Below are positions 1 through 9,550 of a stretch of DNA of 64,000 nucleotides, piece by piece. The stretch is from NCBI GenBank assembly GCA_016699045.1, contig CP064957.1, positions 186,001 through 250,000 on the forward strand. The letters are read 5' to 3'. The stretch comes from a bacterium (GTDB taxonomy: Bacteria > Babelota > Babeliae > Babelales > RVW-14). Made by a program: the position numbers and the translations under genes. Position 1 is the first letter of the stretch; every line of letters begins with the position of its first letter. The notes under the pieces are model-generated. The model searched no databases, was not told the DNA's origin, and was given only the letters and a program-made list of their open reading frames with translations.

Positions 1-900
1 AAGGCCTTGCCGAAAAAATGCAAGAATACGCCAACCGGGCAGATCATGAAGGTCTTAAAACGTTCATCGGTCAGGGATACAATGAAGACAAAAACGCGGA
101 AATATTTTTTGCTAATTTGTACAATGGAATACTCGATTCTGATGAAATAATCACAGACCCGGCAGCAAAAAATGCCCTTAGCCCAGACCAATTATTTCCA
201 ACAAACGACGCCCTTAAAACTCTTATTGAAAAAATAATTAGAGCAATTGACGGCAAACCACCATGGGAAATTGGACCAATGACGCCTCCTCGAGACCATG
301 GACCTAAAGGCAACCCAAATCCAAATCCAAGCACCGCAACACCATACGCCGATTTGTCCGCCGATCAACAAGTGGTTTACAATGAGTTGAACGATGCTTG
401 GACAGAGGTAGAAAACGCCGCAGGCATGGCTATTGGCATAAAAATTAAACCGCTCAAAACTTTAATAAATAAATATGCCGACCCAAATAATAATGGCCTT
501 GACGGACTAAGAACATTTGCAGCTGAAAAAGAAGCAAACAAAGCAACTTATAAAAAAGATCTTCAAAACCTTCTTACTCATATCGAAAAAAACACTTGCA
601 GCTAACCAACAAGCAACCGACAGTTCTGAGCCATCAGACAGCAGCTCTGGACAACCAGCAAACGATCCGGTGTATGATGAGCTAGAAAAAGCATGGACGG
701 CGTTGGTGAGCGCACAAGGAAATATGTTTGCTCTAGCAAAAGCAGAACCAGCTCTTAGAAAATTAATGGAAAAAAATGCCCAGGATGCAAACACAGAACC
801 ACTCAAAAAATTCATCAAAGCACATTTTAACGAAAACAAAGCTTTCTTCAATTTATTAAAAGGTCAACTCAAAACAATTGTCACAGAAGCAAAACCATAA
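1..900 (+). pseudogene. Helical repeat protein, 5' partial, apparently frameshifted
   Basis: Two plus-strand reading frames together look like one gene. The first is open from the window edge and stops at 605; the second continues in the +1 frame to 900. Both carry the same roughly 75-residue unit: YNELNDAWTEVENAAGMA in the first frame and YDELEKAWTALVSAQGNM in the second. The second half of the same unit (LKTFIGQGYNEDKNA, compare LKKFIKAHFNENKA) is also seen at the very start of the window, so at least two and a half units are present. The frame changes at a run of seven A at 586-592; removing one A joins the frames. The second frame has no convincing start of its own before the repeat. A proline- and asparagine-rich linker (about 80-110 residues in) separates units. 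I do not recognise the family. The break could be a real mutation, slippage, or a sequencing error. Confidence 0.6.
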
Positions 901-906
901 ATAGAA

Positions 907-950
907 AGAGCAGGGCGGGTTTGTTAAACAAACCCGCCCTGCTCTCTTTT
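907..950 (+). terminator. Rho-independent terminator
   Basis: A perfect 17-bp stem (907-923 with 929-945, core GCAGGGCGGG) with a five-base loop is followed by a T-rich tail. It lies seven bases after the stop of the repeat gene. The other strand has A-rich flanks, so it could also stop the htpX transcript arriving from the right. Confidence 0.9.
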
Positions 951-962
951 CTTAATAAATCT

Positions 963-1829
963 CTATCGTCTTCCCGCCATCTTTCTTAACCGCTCAATCC
1001 GCTTTTCCATTGGCGGATGAGTTGAAAACAAACTCAACATGCCTTTTGCCGAAAACGGATAAACAATAAACAAACTTGCTGATGCCGCTTGTGCAGGCGA
1101 GCTTGGCTGGGCGTGCTGGTGCTTGCCAGCGCCATGCAATTTTTCAAGTGCGGAAGCAAGTGCCAACGGATCGTGGCAATAATGCGCGCCTGATTCGTCC
1201 GCTTGATACTCACGAGATCGCGAGACCGCCAACTGAATGAGCATGGCGGCAAATGGCATGACAATTGCAACGACAAGCGCTGCAAGGCCGTTGTTGCGAT
1301 CGTCACGAGAACGACCGCCATAGCCCAAAAATACCGCCCATTGAAGCATGTTGGCAAGGTAGCCGATGGCTGTCGCAATGGTCGCGGCAATCGTGCCAAT
1401 TAAAATATCGCGATTTTTAATGTGAGAAATTTCATGCGCGAGCACGCCACGCAATTCATCTTCCGTTAAAATATCCAAAATGCCCTGCGTAACCGCCACC
1501 GATGCATGCTGCGGGTTGCGGCCAGTTGCAAATGCGTTGGTCATGTTGGTTGACAGATACCACAATTTTGGCATCGGCATGTTAGCGTTTTCACACAAAT
1601 CGCCAACCATGTCGTAAATATACTGAAAGCGTGCTTGATCAAGTGGCTTGGCGCCGTACATGGCTAGTACTAATTTGTCTGAAAAAAAGTAGGTTAAAAA
1701 GTTTAAGAGCAATGAGAAAATAAACGCAAACGCAACGCCGCTGTTGCCACCAATCCAATGGCCCATCACCAACAGTATGCTACTAAGCCCTGCCAAAAGT
1801 GCAGCAGTTTTAAGTGAATTTAAAAACAT
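963..1829 (-). CDS. htpX: HtpX-type M48 zinc metalloprotease
   Basis: The 288-residue product matches the membrane protease HtpX, which degrades misfolded inner-membrane proteins with its catalytic domain facing the cytosol. Two hydrophobic segments lie at about residues 8-25 and 30-50, followed by the zinc-binding and catalytic motif HEISH at 132-136. Two further hydrophobic segments follow (about 145-200), then the third zinc ligand region SREYQADESGAHYC. The length equals that of typical HtpX. The ATG at 1829 is preceded by GGAAAGGA at suitable spacing. It is separated from the upstream hspR-like gene by a long hairpin and appears to be its own transcription unit. Confidence 0.95.
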   Translation of the reverse strand: MFLNSLKTAALLAGLSSILLVMGHWIGGNSGVAFAFIFSLLLNFLTYFFSDKLVLAMYGAKPLDQARFQYIYDMVGDLCENANMPMPKLWYLSTNMTNAFATGRNPQHASVAVTQGILDILTEDELRGVLAHEISHIKNRDILIGTIAATIATAIGYLANMLQWAVFLGYGGRSRDDRNNGLAALVVAIVMPFAAMLIQLAVSRSREYQADESGAHYCHDPLALASALEKLHGAGKHQHAQPSSPAQAASASLFIVYPFSAKGMLSLFSTHPPMEKRIERLRKMAGRR

Positions 1830-1895
1830 GCACAGTCCTTTCCGGTATAATTTTTAGTGATATTTTAGATGATATGTTTTGAAAAAGCTGAATAT

Positions 1896-1975
1896 AAAAA
1901 ATTTTATCGATAGTTTATCGGCAACTTATCGGCATAAGTTCAGAAAGAAACTTGCCAATAAATTACCGATAACTT
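1896..1975 (-). terminator. Long imperfect hairpin after the hspR-like gene
   Basis: Bases 1912-1940 and 1949-1975 form a long imperfect inverted repeat built from TTATCGG/CCGATAA words. Most mismatches become G:U pairs on the minus-strand RNA. The stem is followed on that strand by an A/T run (1896-1906), as expected for termination of the argS-lepA-hspR operon. Confidence 0.5.
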
Positions 1976-1996
1976 AATAATCATATCAAAAGAAGC

Positions 1997-2479
1997 TTAA
2001 TCCTGATCGTACTCAATTTCCCAATCATCAACCTTGGCTTGAGCTTCATCGGCCTCTTTTTCCAACGGATCGACAATGTCAATTGTTTGTTGACGCTCGG
2101 TCAGCTTAACGTTTTCTTTTTTCATTTCAACCAAGCGTTGAGCTTGTTGTTTCGTTTCGTTTTTATAAGCGGTCGTCTGCTCTTCAAGCTGGCCTTGTGC
2201 CTCATCAAACAACTTATTAACGTTGCCCTGCAGCTTTTTAATCTTCTTTTGCAACTTTAAAATGATTTCAACGCCGGCCAAATTAACGCCCATCTTGTGC
2301 GTCAAATTGATAATTTCTTCCAAGCGCTCAATATCCTCTTCTGCAAAAAGTCGTGTGTTGCCAACAGACCGTTTAGGCGTTAATAAGCCTTCTTTTTCGT
2401 ACATGCGAATGGTCTGCTGATGAACAGAGAACATTTCTGCAACAACGGATATGGAGTAAAATCCCTTCTTTTTCTTCAT
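1997..2479 (-). CDS. MerR-family transcriptional regulator, HspR-like
   Basis: The 160-residue product has an N-terminal MerR-type winged helix-turn-helix. The segment SISVVAEMFSVHQQTIRMY followed by EKEGLLTPKRSVGNTRLF and the motif MGVNLAGVEIIL closely follow HspR, the repressor of dnaK-type heat-shock operons. The rest is a long charged coiled coil (about residues 75-150) with an acidic end, which probably mediates dimerisation. It lies 35 bp downstream of lepA on the same strand and probably belongs to the argS-lepA operon. No dnaK or clpB is in view, so the targets are not visible; the adjacent htpX is one possible target, but I saw no clear HAIR-type operator in front of it. Confidence 0.85.
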   Translation of the reverse strand: MKKKKGFYSISVVAEMFSVHQQTIRMYEKEGLLTPKRSVGNTRLFAEEDIERLEEIINLTHKMGVNLAGVEIILKLQKKIKKLQGNVNKLFDEAQGQLEEQTTAYKNETKQQAQRLVEMKKENVKLTERQQTIDIVDPLEKEADEAQAKVDDWEIEYDQD

Positions 2480-2514
2480 TGGGACCTCATCTTCATAGCG
2501 TGGTTTCCTTTTTT

Positions 2515-4353
2515 TTATTTACTGGTTTCACTTTCAAGAATGGTCAAGAACGCTTCTTGTGGCAACTCAACGTTACCAACTTGCTTCATCTTCTTTTTAC
2601 CTTCTTTTTGCTTTTCAAGCAACTTACGTTTACGCGTTATATCGCCGCCATAACATTTAGCGGTAACGTTTTTACGCAACGCAGAAACAGATTCGCGTGC
2701 AATAATTTTAGCACCGATTGCCGCCTGAATTGCCACATCAAACATTTGGCGCGGGATAACGGTCTTTAACTTGGCCGTCAATTGACGCCCAACATAAAAC
2801 GCTTTATCGTTGTGCACAATTACTGAAAGCGCATCAACCGGCTTACCGTTCAGCAAAATATTCATTTTGACCAAATCGGCTGGCTGGTAGCCCGCTTCTT
2901 CATAATCAAAGCTTGCATAGCCCGCACTGAGCGATTTTAATTTATCATAAAAATCGGTAACGATTTCGTTAAGCGGCATACTGTAAACTAGCACCAGACG
3001 GTTTTCGTCCAAATAAGTCATCGACTTTTGCTCACCACGACGCTCTTGGCATAGCTTTAAAACACCGCCCAAATAATCTTTTGGCGTGATAATAGTTGCC
3101 TTAATCATTGGTTCTAAAATTTCTTCAATTTTAACTTGTTCAGGAAATTTTGACGGATTATCAATAACCGCTTCTTCCCCGTCAGTCAACACCACGCGAT
3201 ACGAAACGGTTGGCGACGTTGCAATAATTGAAACATTATGTTCTTGTTCAAGGCGTTGTTTAAAAACGTCCATGTGCAACAAGCCCAAAAAGCCGCAACG
3301 AAACCCAATTCCAAGTGCCGCAGAACTTTCTTTTTCAACATGCACGCTCGGATCATTCAAGGTTAATTTTTCAATAGCGTCGCGCACCACTTCAAATTCT
3401 GATGTTTCAACCGGATAAATACCCGCAAACACCATTGATTTTGCCGGCTTAAAACCTGGCAATGGCGTGACAGGATATTTTTTATGAAAGAACGTATCAC
3501 CAATCCGCGCTTCTTTCACCGTTTTCATACCGCTAATTAAATAGCCCACTTGGCCGGTATACAACGCTGGCATAGACAACGGATTTGGATACATCAGACC
3601 GATATCAAGCACTTCGTATGCTTGGCCAGTATGTGCTGCCACAATGTTGTCGCCCTTGCGGATCATACCATCAAGTACTTCAATCAAACAAACAACGCCA
3701 CGATATTCGTCATACCACGAGTCAAACAGCAACGCTTTGAAATGCTTGTTTTCATCACCAGCTGGCGACTTAATGTTGTTGATAATTGCTGGAAAAAGAT
3801 GATCAACGTTGAGACCCGTTTTAGCTGAAATCAACACGGTATCTTTCCATTGCAAGTCAAAAACTTTCGCCATTTCCTTGCTCACACGCTCTGGATCTGC
3901 CGCTTGCATATCAATTTTATTAATGACCGGAATGATAGAAAGGTCGGCATCAAACGCCAAATAAAAGTTGGCCATCGTTTGCGCTTGCACGCCTTGCACC
4001 GCATCAACGAGCAATAACGCACCTTGGCATGCTGCCAACGAACGTGAAACTTCGTAACTAAAATCTACGTGACCGGGCGTATCAATCAAATTCAGCAAAT
4101 ACACTTCGCCCTGATATTCATAAAAAAGCGATGCGGTTTGTGCTTTAACGGTAATCCCACGCTCTTTTTCAACTTGCAGTTTGTCAAGCACTTGTTCGTG
4201 TTTTACACGATCAGAAATAGTCCCGGTAATTTCGAGCAAGCGATCAGCAAGCGTTGATTTGCCATGGTCAATATGCGCAATAATAGAAAAATTGCGAATA
4301 TGTTTAGTCTTAAAATTTTCAAGATTAAAAGAAGGAAGCGAACGGATATCCAT
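2515..4353 (-). CDS. lepA: Elongation factor 4 (LepA), ribosomal back-translocase GTPase
   Basis: The 612-residue product is full-length LepA. The GTPase domain shows G1 AHIDHGKST at about residues 26-34, G3 DTPGH near 90, NKID (G4) and SAKTG (G5). EF-G-like domains follow, then the LepA-specific C-terminal domain with GGDITRKRKLLEKQKEGKKK. LepA acts on stalled or mis-translocated ribosomes and in 30S assembly. The start ATG lies 2 bp after the argS stop, so translation is probably coupled to argS. Confidence 0.97.
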   Translation of the reverse strand: MDIRSLPSFNLENFKTKHIRNFSIIAHIDHGKSTLADRLLEITGTISDRVKHEQVLDKLQVEKERGITVKAQTASLFYEYQGEVYLLNLIDTPGHVDFSYEVSRSLAACQGALLLVDAVQGVQAQTMANFYLAFDADLSIIPVINKIDMQAADPERVSKEMAKVFDLQWKDTVLISAKTGLNVDHLFPAIINNIKSPAGDENKHFKALLFDSWYDEYRGVVCLIEVLDGMIRKGDNIVAAHTGQAYEVLDIGLMYPNPLSMPALYTGQVGYLISGMKTVKEARIGDTFFHKKYPVTPLPGFKPAKSMVFAGIYPVETSEFEVVRDAIEKLTLNDPSVHVEKESSAALGIGFRCGFLGLLHMDVFKQRLEQEHNVSIIATSPTVSYRVVLTDGEEAVIDNPSKFPEQVKIEEILEPMIKATIITPKDYLGGVLKLCQERRGEQKSMTYLDENRLVLVYSMPLNEIVTDFYDKLKSLSAGYASFDYEEAGYQPADLVKMNILLNGKPVDALSVIVHNDKAFYVGRQLTAKLKTVIPRQMFDVAIQAAIGAKIIARESVSALRKNVTAKCYGGDITRKRKLLEKQKEGKKKMKQVGNVELPQEAFLTILESETSK

Positions 4354-4355
4354 AA

Positions 4356-6059
4356 TTACATCTTCTCTGGTCGGCTAACGCCAAGGAGTGTCAAACAAGT
4401 GTGCAACGTGTTACGAACAAGAACAATCAAGAACAACCTTCTGCGGGTCGCTTCGTGATTATCTGTCTCAATGATACGATTATTGGTATAAAAATTATGA
4501 AACTTATTCGCAAGTTCCCACGAGTAATATGCCAACAAATGCGTTTGATAGCTTTTTTCAATCGTTGCCAAAATATCTTGCAACGAAACTATTTTTTTCA
4601 AGAGTTCAATTTCTGCTGCACTCGCATGCTCAAAAATATTCTGAAGGCCTGTCCCGTTGGCACCAGTTTCAAGCTGTTTTACAAACACAGCCAACGCAGA
4701 GTCCTGTGCCGCTTTTTCCAAAACACTCATGATACGCACGTAGGCATATTGAATATAAAACACCGGATTTTCATTGCTCTTTTTCAATGCAATGCTTAAA
4801 TCAAGCTCAAGGTGCGCCTCCGCTTTACGATTCAAATAAAAGAAACGCGCAACGTCGGTCCCTACCGCATCAACAACATCGCGCAACGTCGTAAAATTAC
4901 CAGAACGCTTAGACATCCTGACCGCTTCATCGCCGTTTTTAATGCTAACCAATTGATACAAAATGACATCAAGCCTGTCGGCGTCATAACCCATTGCTTG
5001 CAATGTTGCTTTCAAACGCATCACGTAGCCATGATGATCTTGACCAAAAATATTAATTAAATGGTCGTAGCCACGCGCAAATTTATTTTGGTGATAGGCA
5101 ATGTCCCCAGCAATGTAGGTCATTTCGCCGGTAGATTTTTTGACCACACGATCTTTTTCATCGCCAAATTCTGTTGACTTAAACCACAAAGCACCATCTT
5201 TTTCATACGCAAGATTGGCCTGTATTAATTTTTTAAGCGCCGCATCAAAGGCCCCATTATCATGCAATTTTTTTTCAGAAAACCATTCATCAAAATGAAT
5301 GCCGTACAAAATTAAATCTTCTTTAATAATTTGCAGTAAATGATTTTTTGCATAGTCTTCAAAAAATTCATCGGGCTTAAGCGCAACATCATCACCAAAT
5401 TCTAGTAAACATTCTTGCGCAATATCATTAATATACTCGCCCTGATACCCGCCTTCCGGCAGCTCTTCGGCAATGCCCAACTGTTGTTTACAGCGAACTT
5501 GCAACGATTGGCCCAGCAAATGGATTTGATTACCGGCATCGTTAATATAATATTCACGATGAACAGTATGCCCAAGAAACGAAAGAACGTTAGAAAGTAC
5601 ATCGCCAATAATACCGCCACGGCCAGTACCAAGATGTGGCGGACCGGTCGGGTTGGCGCTGACATACTCAACTAAATATTTTTTAAGCGGCTCTTCTACA
5701 AGCTTAAAAAATTCTTTTGGAGCGGCAAGTAATTGCGCTGCCACAAGCTCCCACAATGGTTGTTTAAAAGCAATATTCAAGAAACCAGGACCAGCAATGG
5801 TCACGCTTTCTAAATATTCAGCCAGCAACCCTTGTTTAATTTCTTGCAAATCATGTTGTACTCGCTGTGCTACTTGGCGTGGGTTTTGTTGCAACACACG
5901 CGCCAACACCATGGCCGCATTGCAGCTCATATCTCCAAATGCAGCATCTTTGTCCACATTGAGCGTGACCTCAATCGACGCACATTGTGCTGGGCTTAAA
6001 TTCAAAGACTTTTGAATAACAGCAATAATTTCTTTTTTTAACGACTTAATTATATTCAT
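4356..6059 (-). CDS. argS: Arginyl-tRNA synthetase
   Basis: The 567-residue product is a class I aminoacyl-tRNA synthetase that charges tRNA-Arg. The N-terminal additional domain (residues 1-110) is followed by the catalytic Rossmann fold with ANPTGPPHLGTGRGG (HLGT at 142-145 in place of the usual HIGH), the KMSKS-equivalent RMSKRSGN, and the helical DALR anticodon-binding domain ending in LLGVSRPEKM, which is the typical ArgS C-terminus. The gene is first in the argS-lepA-hspR operon. The second His of the HIGH box is replaced by Thr, but everything around it is normal, so the enzyme is probably functional. Confidence 0.97.
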   Translation of the reverse strand: MNIIKSLKKEIIAVIQKSLNLSPAQCASIEVTLNVDKDAAFGDMSCNAAMVLARVLQQNPRQVAQRVQHDLQEIKQGLLAEYLESVTIAGPGFLNIAFKQPLWELVAAQLLAAPKEFFKLVEEPLKKYLVEYVSANPTGPPHLGTGRGGIIGDVLSNVLSFLGHTVHREYYINDAGNQIHLLGQSLQVRCKQQLGIAEELPEGGYQGEYINDIAQECLLEFGDDVALKPDEFFEDYAKNHLLQIIKEDLILYGIHFDEWFSEKKLHDNGAFDAALKKLIQANLAYEKDGALWFKSTEFGDEKDRVVKKSTGEMTYIAGDIAYHQNKFARGYDHLINIFGQDHHGYVMRLKATLQAMGYDADRLDVILYQLVSIKNGDEAVRMSKRSGNFTTLRDVVDAVGTDVARFFYLNRKAEAHLELDLSIALKKSNENPVFYIQYAYVRIMSVLEKAAQDSALAVFVKQLETGANGTGLQNIFEHASAAEIELLKKIVSLQDILATIEKSYQTHLLAYYSWELANKFHNFYTNNRIIETDNHEATRRRLFLIVLVRNTLHTCLTLLGVSRPEKM

Positions 6060-6148
6060 GGAGTTACACTCTCGTTACGCAAAACATGTGTGTGCCAAAC
6101 AGTAATGATGCCCAGTTTAGCAGGGATTAAGAATATTGAAAAGCACTG

Positions 6149-6192
6149 AAAAAACCGCCCTAGAATACCCAGCCCACATGGAACGAGGCGGT
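6149..6192 (-). terminator. Probable terminator overlapping the end of the outer-membrane protein gene
   Basis: On the minus strand ACCGCC (6187-6192) pairs with GGCGGT (6154-6159) and is followed directly by a run of T (complement of 6149-6153). The hairpin includes the stop codon of the gene ending at 6160. The loop is long, so confidence is moderate. Confidence 0.45.
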
Positions 6193-7542
6193 CCCGCCAA
6201 CCATACTTATCGAAAAGGCATTTTTGCTTTCGCTCTGTATTGGCAGGGCATATTCAAAAGCAACAACCGGTCCCCACGCATTTTGGGCAACATGAACCTT
6301 ACAATCATATTCAGCCCAGAAATGCACAACCTGGGTTTGCCAGCCTTTATAACGCTGGTCGGTGTTAATAATCTCATCTTTAGAAATGTAAAACGGATCT
6401 GGCATACGCGCTGCTTGCTGCATTTGATAGGTTGCAAGAAATTTTTCATCTTTTACACGCAAGCGTGCTTTTTCTTTGTGAGTATATGAATAGCCCACCA
6501 AAGCCGAAAAACCTTGATAAACTTTTTCAGCTTTTACGTACCCAAACATATGCCACAAATTTGCTTGATCAACCTCAGTATTTGCCTTACCCATCATCGC
6601 AAAACCTGATTGATTCATATCAGTTTTTAAACGCACAACCCGATCTTCGTTAAAAAATATCGTTGCACTCGCACCAACACCAACAGAAAATTTTTCAAAA
6701 ACACCAAGTTCAGCTGTTGTGCGCGCATCAATAGCCCAATGGCTGTTGTAACCAAGCGGAATGGCAATTAACGTATCTTCGCGTTTACGAGATGACAATG
6801 GAATAAGTCCACCAATTTGTATAAAGCCTCGCAGATATTTAAGATCTTTACTGAAAAGCAAAGCACTCGCACCTTCCCAGCCAAGCGCTAATAACATTTC
6901 TGGCACTTCGGTTTTGCTAAACTGATCGTTAATATTATCAAAGCCATTTTCTTTCAAAACAACCGGCAAGTCATTATTTAAAAAGTCTTCAACATTCTTT
7001 CCATTAACTTCCGGATTGCCTAAATTTTTATGCGTAACATTATAAATTTTTGCATGACGAATGGGCGCATGGACCATGCCATAAAGACCAGAAAAAATTG
7101 ATTGCTTGAATGTTAAGCCAACTTGATAAGTATTAATTTTGCCTTTATAAACAACTTTACCATTGGGACTATCTGCGGCATCCACCACAGAGCCATTAAA
7201 TTCTGGCATCGGAGCGCCACCCCCCGCCAAACTCGGATCTGACCATAGGCTGGCTGTCGTAGCACCTGGATTTTCAACATACAAACCCAACCGCTCAATA
7301 TCTACCGCACCATAAACACCCAAAAGTTCTTCGCGTGAACCGTCGTTATTGCGAGCTTGCGAACCACTACCAGCCATGTAACTGATGGTAAAATTTGAAG
7401 CTCTATCGCGCACAAGCCAATCTGGCGTACCTTGAAAAAGAGGTGCTCGATAAAAGACCGGCAAATCAATAGCGACCAACCGCGTTGTTGCAAAAATACC
7501 AATAACACACGCTTTTAATAAAAGTTTCTTCATAACTGCCAA
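6160..7542 (-). CDS. Putative outer-membrane beta-barrel protein
   Basis: The product has 460 residues and starts with a clear signal peptide (MAVMKKLLLKACVIGIFATT, cleavage near LVAID). The mature part is rich in alternating polar and aromatic/hydrophobic stretches with many Gly, Asn and Tyr. It ends in FHVGWVF, a C-terminal Phe after alternating residues, as in substrates of the BAM complex. I do not recognise a specific family. It resembles in layout the 508-residue protein at 25019-26545, which also has a signal peptide and a terminal Phe. The barrel assignment is inferred from these signatures and not from a recognised domain. It appears to be a single-gene unit. Confidence 0.7.
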   Translation of the reverse strand: MAVMKKLLLKACVIGIFATTRLVAIDLPVFYRAPLFQGTPDWLVRDRASNFTISYMAGSGSQARNNDGSREELLGVYGAVDIERLGLYVENPGATTASLWSDPSLAGGGAPMPEFNGSVVDAADSPNGKVVYKGKINTYQVGLTFKQSIFSGLYGMVHAPIRHAKIYNVTHKNLGNPEVNGKNVEDFLNNDLPVVLKENGFDNINDQFSKTEVPEMLLALGWEGASALLFSKDLKYLRGFIQIGGLIPLSSRKREDTLIAIPLGYNSHWAIDARTTAELGVFEKFSVGVGASATIFFNEDRVVRLKTDMNQSGFAMMGKANTEVDQANLWHMFGYVKAEKVYQGFSALVGYSYTHKEKARLRVKDEKFLATYQMQQAARMPDPFYISKDEIINTDQRYKGWQTQVVHFWAEYDCKVHVAQNAWGPVVAFEYALPIQSESKNAFSISMVGGTASFHVGWVF

Positions 7543-7774
7543 CCTTATCTCTTCGTATAAACTTAATCAGAAAACTAAGTCCTCAACTCACTCGCCAGCT
7601 TAACAACAATGAATGATAAATGCTAACCTTGATTTATTTTTTCAACAAGTTCAGCCATCGCCATCCCTCAAAATTTCACTTCGGGCACTTTAATCAATCG
7701 CAATAATTACGCATCAACCACGACAACGTATAAATAATTTATTATTTGACTTTTTAATAATGAAAAATAAACAC

Positions 7775-7808
7775 AAAAAAAGGGCCGCAAATCTTACAGC
7801 CCTTTTTT
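7775..7808 (-). terminator. Rho-independent terminator of the lpxB-ssb cluster
   Basis: On the minus strand AAAAAAGGGC and GCCCTTTTTT flank a loop of about 13 bases and end in a T run, 17 bp after the ssb stop codon. Confidence 0.8.
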
Positions 7809-7824
7809 ACATTTTTTTATATCG

Positions 7825-8373
7825 CTAGAATGGCAAATCGTCTTCAAAAGGCTTTTGGTCATTAAAAGCAATTTCGCCACTGTTTGGCGCTGAATCAACC
7901 GCAGCTTTTGGTTTTGCTGCGCGTTTTGGCGCTGCTTCTTTTGCTGGTGCAAATTGATCGTCAAAACTTACTTTGCTTGCTGGCGCTGGCGCAATAGCAC
8001 TCATGCCTTCAGCATCAAACTCAACATCTTCAGCTTGCGATGCAGCTGCCAAGAACGTAACACGATCAGCAACGATTGAATGTTTGCTGCGCTTGTTACC
8101 TTCTTGATCTTGCCATGAATCAAGTTTTAAACGGCCTTCAACCAAAACCGCACGACCTTTTTGAAGGTACTGGTTGCAACTTTCTGCTTGAGCGCCCCAA
8201 ACATCAATATCAATAAAACAAACTTCTTGAACCATGGTACCAGTTTGTTTGTTTTTAAATTGGCGATTAGATGCTAAACCAAAACGGCAAACGCCTTGGC
8301 CTGAACCAACTTGTTTGTATTCCGGATCGCGCGTCAGGTTGCCCATCATAATAATTCGATTATAACTTGCCAT
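7825..8373 (-). CDS. ssb: Single-stranded DNA-binding protein
   Basis: The 182-residue product has the bacterial SSB OB-fold in residues 1-110: start MASYNRIIMMGNLTRDPE, central FIDIDVWGAQAESCNQYL, then KGRAVLVEGRLKLDSWQD. A low-complexity Ala/Pro/Lys linker follows, then the acidic tip DQKPFEDDLPF, the docking peptide for exonuclease I, PriA, RecO and other partners. Its length and layout are normal. GAAAGG precedes the ATG by about nine bases. It lies 79 bp downstream of lpxB on the same strand. Confidence 0.97.
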   Translation of the reverse strand: MASYNRIIMMGNLTRDPEYKQVGSGQGVCRFGLASNRQFKNKQTGTMVQEVCFIDIDVWGAQAESCNQYLQKGRAVLVEGRLKLDSWQDQEGNKRSKHSIVADRVTFLAAASQAEDVEFDAEGMSAIAPAPASKVSFDDQFAPAKEAAPKRAAKPKAAVDSAPNSGEIAFNDQKPFEDDLPF

Positions 8374-8452
8374 AACTTTTTGCCTTTCAATTCAACTATA
8401 TTTTTTTACTAAAACAAGAACGATGTTACCACAAATCCCAGCAAACACAATG

Positions 8453-9550
8453 TCAGCTTTGTGGCGGCGACAACTGTTGCCGCAACGCGCCAAAAACTTG
8501 ATCGTGCTGCGGATGTGCATAATTTGCACGCACTGACTTTTTGTACAAATGTGCGGCATATTGCGCAATGACAGCTGGCTGACAATCTTGCTGAATAAAT
8601 TCTTTACAAATTATATCAGCACTCAGCAAATTGGGCAGGGACATGCTTTTAACTTTCACCACCATACGCGCCAGCCAATAACTCAACCACGAAATTTTAA
8701 AGAGCACGACGGTTGGAATATTTAAAAGCACCAGCTCAAGCGTAATCGTCCCCGGCTTACTGATAGCAAGCGAACAAGCACTCAAGGCCGCCAAGCTTTC
8801 ATTGCCCGGCACCACCACCACTCGCGCTTGATAATTTTTAAGCGCCGAGCGCTCAATAGCGACACAAAGATCGTTCATCGACAAAGATTCTGCTTGCGGA
8901 ATAACAAATTTCATTTCGGGAAACTGTTGAGCTAATCGTGCGGCAACATCGGCAACTATGGGAAATAACGTTACCAACTCACTTGAACGCGAACCGGCAA
9001 TCAAGGCTACGGTTGGCTTTTTGGCATGCATATTTTCAAAATATGGCTGCACACGATCGTAAACAGGACAACCAAGCCAAAAAGCCTGCACGCCACGTGC
9101 TTCGTACCACGCCACTTCAAACGGATACAGCACCACAACCTGGTCGCAATAACGACGAATCGTTTTAATACGCCATGCCCCCCAGCACCACAGCTGCGGC
9201 GGGGACAAATAGGTAATTTTAATATCAGAACAACGTTTTTTTAATTTTTTTGCTAAACGCAAATTAAAACCAGGAAAGTCTACCAGTACCACTTCATCAA
9301 ATTTTTGTTCAACAATGTGGTCGGTAATTTTTGTAAGAAACGCAAGAAGCCGACGCAGATGACGCACGATTTCAACAATACCAACGACATTCAGCTTTTC
9401 AAATCGTTCAAAAAGATGCGCACCCGCCTGCTGCAGATAATCCCCACCCACCGCTTCATAATAAACATCTGATTGCTGTAAACGATTAATATACCACGCT
9501 GCTGTTTTATCACCGGAAAGCTCGCCCGCAACTATAAAGATTTTTTTCAT
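8453..9550 (-). CDS. lpxB: Lipid-A-disaccharide synthase
   Basis: The 365-residue product matches LpxB (GT19 family), which joins UDP-2,3-diacylglucosamine and lipid X to form the lipid A disaccharide at the inner membrane. Diagnostic parts are IFIVAGELSGDKTAAW near the start, VGIVEIVRHL, VLVDFPGFNLRLAKKLKK, YLSPPQLWCWGAWRIKTIRR and the C-terminal GTITLELVLLNIPTVV. I chose the ATG at 9550 over a GTG at 9565 because the ATG overlaps the TGA of the upstream gene as ATGA, typical of translational coupling. The gene implies that this cell makes LPS and has an outer membrane. Confidence 0.95.
   Translation of the reverse strand: MKKIFIVAGELSGDKTAAWYINRLQQSDVYYEAVGGDYLQQAGAHLFERFEKLNVVGIVEIVRHLRRLLAFLTKITDHIVEQKFDEVVLVDFPGFNLRLAKKLKKRCSDIKITYLSPPQLWCWGAWRIKTIRRYCDQVVVLYPFEVAWYEARGVQAFWLGCPVYDRVQPYFENMHAKKPTVALIAGSRSSELVTLFPIVADVAARLAQQFPEMKFVIPQAESLSMNDLCVAIERSALKNYQARVVVVPGNESLAALSACSLAISKPGTITLELVLLNIPTVVLFKISWLSYWLARMVVKVKSMSLPNLLSADIICKEFIQQDCQPAVIAQYAAHLYKKSVRANYAHPQHDQVFGALRQQLSPPQS

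Noticed and set aside
1034..1399. Second-frame open reading within htpX
   Set aside because: It is a shadow of the well-supported htpX frame and has no recognisable domain.
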